A stretch of 7,350 nucleotides of DNA. Origin: Akkermansiaceae bacterium (GTDB taxonomy: Bacteria > Verrucomicrobiota > Verrucomicrobiia > Verrucomicrobiales > Akkermansiaceae). Below are positions 4,662-7,350 of the stretch, piece after piece. Position 1 is the first letter of the stretch. Each line of letters opens with the position of its first letter. The stretch spans positions 1 to 7,350 of the forward strand of contig JALZWJ010000182.1 in NCBI GenBank assembly GCA_023300065.1, read 5' to 3'. The translations under genes were made by a program, and so were the position numbers. A model generated the notes under the pieces. That model made no database searches and was not told the DNA's origin. It was given only the letters and a program-made list of their open reading frames with translations.

Positions 4662-7083
4662 GGAGTGTGCCTAAGTAGGCGAGGAGATCCGCCAGTTGTT
4701 GGTCGGTCAAGACGCCTGCGAAGGAGGGCATGGAGGCCTCGTAGCCCTTTGTCACTACCGCGGCTGGCTCTAGGATAGATTGTCTGAGTGAGGCCTCGTC
4801 GGCACGCTGGGCGATCTTTTGCAGGGTGGGGCCGACGAGCTTTGCACCATCGAGCGAGTGACACCCGATGCAGGCGAACTGGGTGAAGTGCAGTTTCCCT
4901 TGAGCGATATCGCCGGGCTTTAGCTCCGGTTTCGGCGTCACCCGAGCTGCTAGGTTTTCGAGGTCAACCTCAGGGAGATGTGCGGGCCGCGTGAAGAGGT
5001 GGAGTGGAGCCGTGATGACCCCGTTAGAGATCGTAAGATTAAGGTCGCAAATATCAGACCGGTAGAGGTTTTGAAAAGAGAGGGTTAAAGTACGGCGATC
5101 TTCCGACATCGAAAATGAACGAGGCTGGAAGGTGTGCTCGCCGGGCTCGCCATCCCAGCGGAAGTGGCCAGACCCATAGTTCTTAGTCCGCTGGATATTA
5201 AAAAGCCGCAGCGCGGGGCTGGCGGGGAAGATGGTTTCACTCGGCACGAGGGCACGGTCAAAAGTGATCTGGATTTCCCCACTCTTAACAAGGAGGGCGG
5301 TGGGTTTAGGGAATGAGTGGATCTCCTCGATGGAGGCCAGCCCGCTCAGCTGTGGGGTGGTGGGCTTGTAACCAGAGATGCCGAGGCCAGTGACGTAGAG
5401 GCGGCCTGACTGCGGATGGCGGGTCGCATTGAGCGATGGAAAATCGAACTGGAGCGGGAGCTGCCACGAGAAGGGCTGACCGGTCGCAGGGGTCTCGATC
5501 CCGAAGAGACGACCTCCCCAGGATAGTTGGAGGAAGGTGCTTTTTTTAGGATCTTCCTCATCCCAATTTGCGAAGCCGGCGGCGGAGCGGTTCGCTTGGT
5601 AGGGATACCAGAGAAGGGGAGGCGTGATTTCAAGGTTCCGGTGGTTCGTGGCTTCGAACCCGAAGGTGGGGTTGGAATCGATGAGGTGAACCGGGGTGCT
5701 GGGGATGAAATGTCCCTGTTGATCAGAGGCGAAGACCGCGCCGTCTTTACGGAGGCCGACGTAGGGGAGGCGGAGGCCATCGGCCAAGACTTCTACGGTA
5801 TCGCCATCCGGTGAGATCTTTAGAATCGCGCCTCGGTGGTGGGAGAGTTCGTTGTCGTTGGTGGCTTCATTTTTATGAATGCCGCCCTTCGCGAGGTAGA
5901 AGGAACCGTCTGGTCCGATCTCGAGCGAGGTCGCGTAGTCGCGGGTTTGGAGGGTTTGGTGAAAGGCGTTGGAGGCATTTTGAAAGGTGTCGAATTGGTG
6001 GTCGGCATTGGTGTCGATCAGCTCGGTGATTTGATCACGACCAAGCGTGAAGATGCGGTCATCGGGCGTGATGGCGAGTGAGATGGTCTCGAAGAGGCCG
6101 GAGGCGACGCGGGTCCAGCGGGAGGTGGGGGCGCCGGGTGTTTCGATCCGCCAGATGTCACCATCGAGCGTGGTGAGGAGGCCGGTTCCATCGGAGAGGA
6201 AGTCGATGTCGGTTGGGCGGATGGCGCGTGAGCCACCGGGAATCGCGAGAGGGCGGATTTTGTAGAATGCCTGCTCGGTTGGGGCAGGGTTCGTGACGGT
6301 CGTTCCGCCAAGAAAGCGCGGTGTGGCGGGCTGATCTTTTGGGAAAGTGGCGGGCGGTGCGGACTGGGTGCCCACTACGATAATGCGGGAGGTGGGGGAG
6401 GGATGGCAGAGGAGGAGGCCCGCTTTGAGCGAGACTCCCTGGCCATGACGGTAGCCAAATTCCCGGCCTACTCGGATATGAAAAGGCTGGGTGTGAGGTG
6501 GGATTTTGAAGACCCGGCGGAAGTTCTGCGCCCCGTGAGTCGGGAGAGATTCTTCCACGGTGGTCTCTCCGATTCGGTAGCGGAGCACGGTTTTTTCCCC
6601 TCTTAAATCAAGTCCCAGCCAGCGTCCCTGGTCTTTTGGAAAAGGGCCGACCTTGCCCTCCCCGCCGTGGCGTAAAGTAGGGCGGGTGTCTGCCAAGGCG
6701 GTGGTGCCAGAGCCTGCACCGAGGAGCGCGGGGGAGGTGAAGATGAGGTTTCCACGCAGCCGGGGAGGGGACTTTGCTTTGGCTTTCTTATCAGGGTAAG
6801 AGACCGCAGCCATCGAGTCATAAGTGAGGGGCTGTGCGTCATCGGGCGCCTCCCAGACGGCGGCCCAGCGGAGCAGGTCGGTATCGAAGCAGGCCCAGCG
6901 GTCATCACCGAGCGGGATGAGAATGCCACGGCGCACGATGTCCTTTTCTTTGCCTTTCTTGATGACCAAGGCCGAGCTCAGAAAAGGGGTGTTTGGTTCA
7001 AGAAAAGGGCCCACGATAGGACCGGCAGAGACCTGCTCCACGAGGAGGATAAGGAGAAGGTGGATCGCGTGGAGTGGTCTCAT
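4657..7083 (-). CDS. Secreted multidomain c-type cytochrome: DUF6797-like domain, beta-propeller, C-terminal haem domain
   Basis: An exported protein that probably passes electrons through a covalently bound haem, perhaps from oxidation of a sugar or alcohol by its own propeller or a partner. The ATG at 7081-7083 is chosen because residues 1-20 then form a signal peptide (MRPLHA, hydrophobic core, cleavage after VSA); a TTG 51 bases upstream would put a charged stretch in front. Length from this ATG is 808. Residues about 22-235 resemble DUF6797, with CFDTDLLRW at 65-73 and GPFPKD at 146-151. About 280-590 is a propeller of the glucose/sorbosone-dehydrogenase or PVC type (RPTDIDFLSDG, LEIGPDGSFY, VGLRKDGAVFASDQQG). 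About 590-700 is a beta-rich connector. The haem site is CIGCH at 738-742 (C738, C741, H742), with M785 in MPSFAG as likely sixth ligand. No partner dehydrogenase is adjacent, so the substrate is unknown. Confidence 0.9.
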   Translation of the reverse strand: MRPLHAIHLLLILLVEQVSAGPIVGPFLEPNTPFLSSALVIKKGKEKDIVRRGILIPLGDDRWACFDTDLLRWAAVWEAPDDAQPLTYDSMAAVSYPDKKAKAKSPPRLRGNLIFTSPALLGAGSGTTALADTRPTLRHGGEGKVGPFPKDQGRWLGLDLRGEKTVLRYRIGETTVEESLPTHGAQNFRRVFKIPPHTQPFHIRVGREFGYRHGQGVSLKAGLLLCHPSPTSRIIVVGTQSAPPATFPKDQPATPRFLGGTTVTNPAPTEQAFYKIRPLAIPGGSRAIRPTDIDFLSDGTGLLTTLDGDIWRIETPGAPTSRWTRVASGLFETISLAITPDDRIFTLGRDQITELIDTNADHQFDTFQNASNAFHQTLQTRDYATSLEIGPDGSFYLAKGGIHKNEATNDNELSHHRGAILKISPDGDTVEVLADGLRLPYVGLRKDGAVFASDQQGHFIPSTPVHLIDSNPTFGFEATNHRNLEITPPLLWYPYQANRSAAGFANWDEEDPKKSTFLQLSWGGRLFGIETPATGQPFSWQLPLQFDFPSLNATRHPQSGRLYVTGLGISGYKPTTPQLSGLASIEEIHSFPKPTALLVKSGEIQITFDRALVPSETIFPASPALRLFNIQRTKNYGSGHFRWDGEPGEHTFQPRSFSMSEDRRTLTLSFQNLYRSDICDLNLTISNGVITAPLHLFTRPAHLPEVDLENLAARVTPKPELKPGDIAQGKLHFTQFACIGCHSLDGAKLVGPTLQKIAQRADEASLRQSILEPAAVVTKGYEASMPSFAGVLTDQQLADLLAYLGTLR

Positions 7084-7092
7084 CGGAAAGCT

Positions 7093-7120
7093 AAGATAGT
7101 GAGGGGGGAAGATCCGGCAA
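7093..7120 (-). promoter_or_regulatory. Weak candidate promoter of the cytochrome gene
   Basis: On the minus strand TTGCCG (7120-7115) and TATCTT (7098-7093) are 16 bases apart, each matching four of six consensus positions. The -10-like box ends nine bases before the ATG, which would give a message with almost no leader. Similar quality matches occur by chance, so this is only a pointer. Confidence 0.2.
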
Positions 7121-7179
7121 GCCTCGGACTTCAAACTCCACGGAAAGTGGCAGGGCCATCAAGCTAGGGAGAATTCGAC

Positions 7180-7206
7180 CACGAATCGGCACGAATTTTC
7201 ACGAAT
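7180..7206 (+). repeat. Three direct copies of CACGAAT at an exact 10-base period
   Basis: CACGAAT occurs at 7180-7186, 7190-7196 and 7200-7206, separated by the three-base spacers CGG and TTT. One copy per helical turn would present the same DNA face three times. It lies about 100 bases upstream of the cytochrome start in a stretch without genes. It may be a protein-binding cluster or part of a dispersed intergenic repeat family; related inverted motifs follow at 7257-7336. Confidence 0.75.
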
Positions 7207-7255
7207 GTTTAGGTTCAGCAGACGAGAGTATCTCTTTGCAAAGGAAATCTGGCAT

Positions 7256-7310
7256 GATCCGTGGTCAAAACCTGTCACCCCCCCTCTGATTTCGCGGTCA
7301 AAACCTCACC
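7256..7310. repeat. Two imperfect direct repeats sharing the 11-mer GGTCAAAACCT
   Basis: Unit one (7256-7279) and unit two (7288-7310) both read GAT, then a CG-containing segment, GGTCAAAACCT, then CACC. They differ by an extra T near the left end, two substitutions and the dinucleotide GT. The exact 11-mers are at 7263-7273 and 7296-7306, 33 bases apart, close to three helical turns. The left ends, read on the minus strand, are GACCACGGAT and GACCGCGAAAT, inverted relatives of the CACGAAT copies to the left. The rest of 7084-7350 shows no gene I can support. Confidence 0.65.
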
Positions 7311-7350
7311 TCAACTAAGCCCTCAAATTCCGTGTCTTCAGCGTATTCCG

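Noticed and set aside
7084..7134. TTG start 51 bases upstream of the cytochrome ATG
   Set aside because: It would place a charged segment before an otherwise ideal signal peptide, and an ATG lies exactly at the signal peptide start.
7256..7310. CRISPR array
   Set aside because: Only two imperfect units with an 8-base gap; CRISPR spacers are about 30 bases or longer and no cas gene is present.
7298..7350. Possible C-terminal fragment of a leftward gene ending in a TGA at 7300-7298
   Set aside because: Only 16 codons are visible, another frame is also open over most of the stretch, and the region overlaps the intergenic repeat motifs. Sequence beyond 7350 would decide.

Overview
The window looks like chromosomal DNA from a PVC-superphylum bacterium, most likely Verrucomicrobiota. 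The main evidence is the 808-residue secreted c-type cytochrome at 4657-7083, whose architecture (DUF6797-like N-terminus, beta-propeller, C-terminal haem domain) is typical of that group. The S9B peptidase, and six gene starts that all lack a Shine-Dalgarno sequence, are compatible with this. The assignment is inference from protein style, not from a marker gene.

Layout. Four genes run leftward in a row: a cytosine deaminase closely resembling yeast Fcy1 (3090-3551), a class I SAM-dependent methyltransferase of unknown substrate (2256-2900), a secreted dipeptidyl-peptidase-IV-type serine peptidase (202-2181), and the first 50 codons of a RecQ-family helicase cut by the left edge (1-152). Gaps between them are 189, 74 and 49 bases, so a strict operon is not evident. 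Divergent from the deaminase across only 57 bases is a rightward gene for a LOG/PpnN-like Rossmann protein (3609-4652), which carries a second, degenerate LOG-like domain at its N-terminus. That gene converges on the leftward cytochrome gene with four bases between the two stop codons. Upstream of the cytochrome gene, 7084-7350 is non-coding as far as I can see and holds a cluster of short CACGAAT/CACGGAT-type repeats in both orientations.

How the genes may work together. The divergent pair is the most interesting part. LOG/PpnN-family enzymes split nucleoside 5'-monophosphates into base and ribose 5-phosphate, and an Fcy1-type enzyme turns cytosine into uracil. Together they could form a short CMP-to-uracil salvage route. 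The peptidase and cytochrome are exported proteins with no visible link to that chemistry or to each other. No tRNA, rRNA, CRISPR array, phage or transposase gene was seen.
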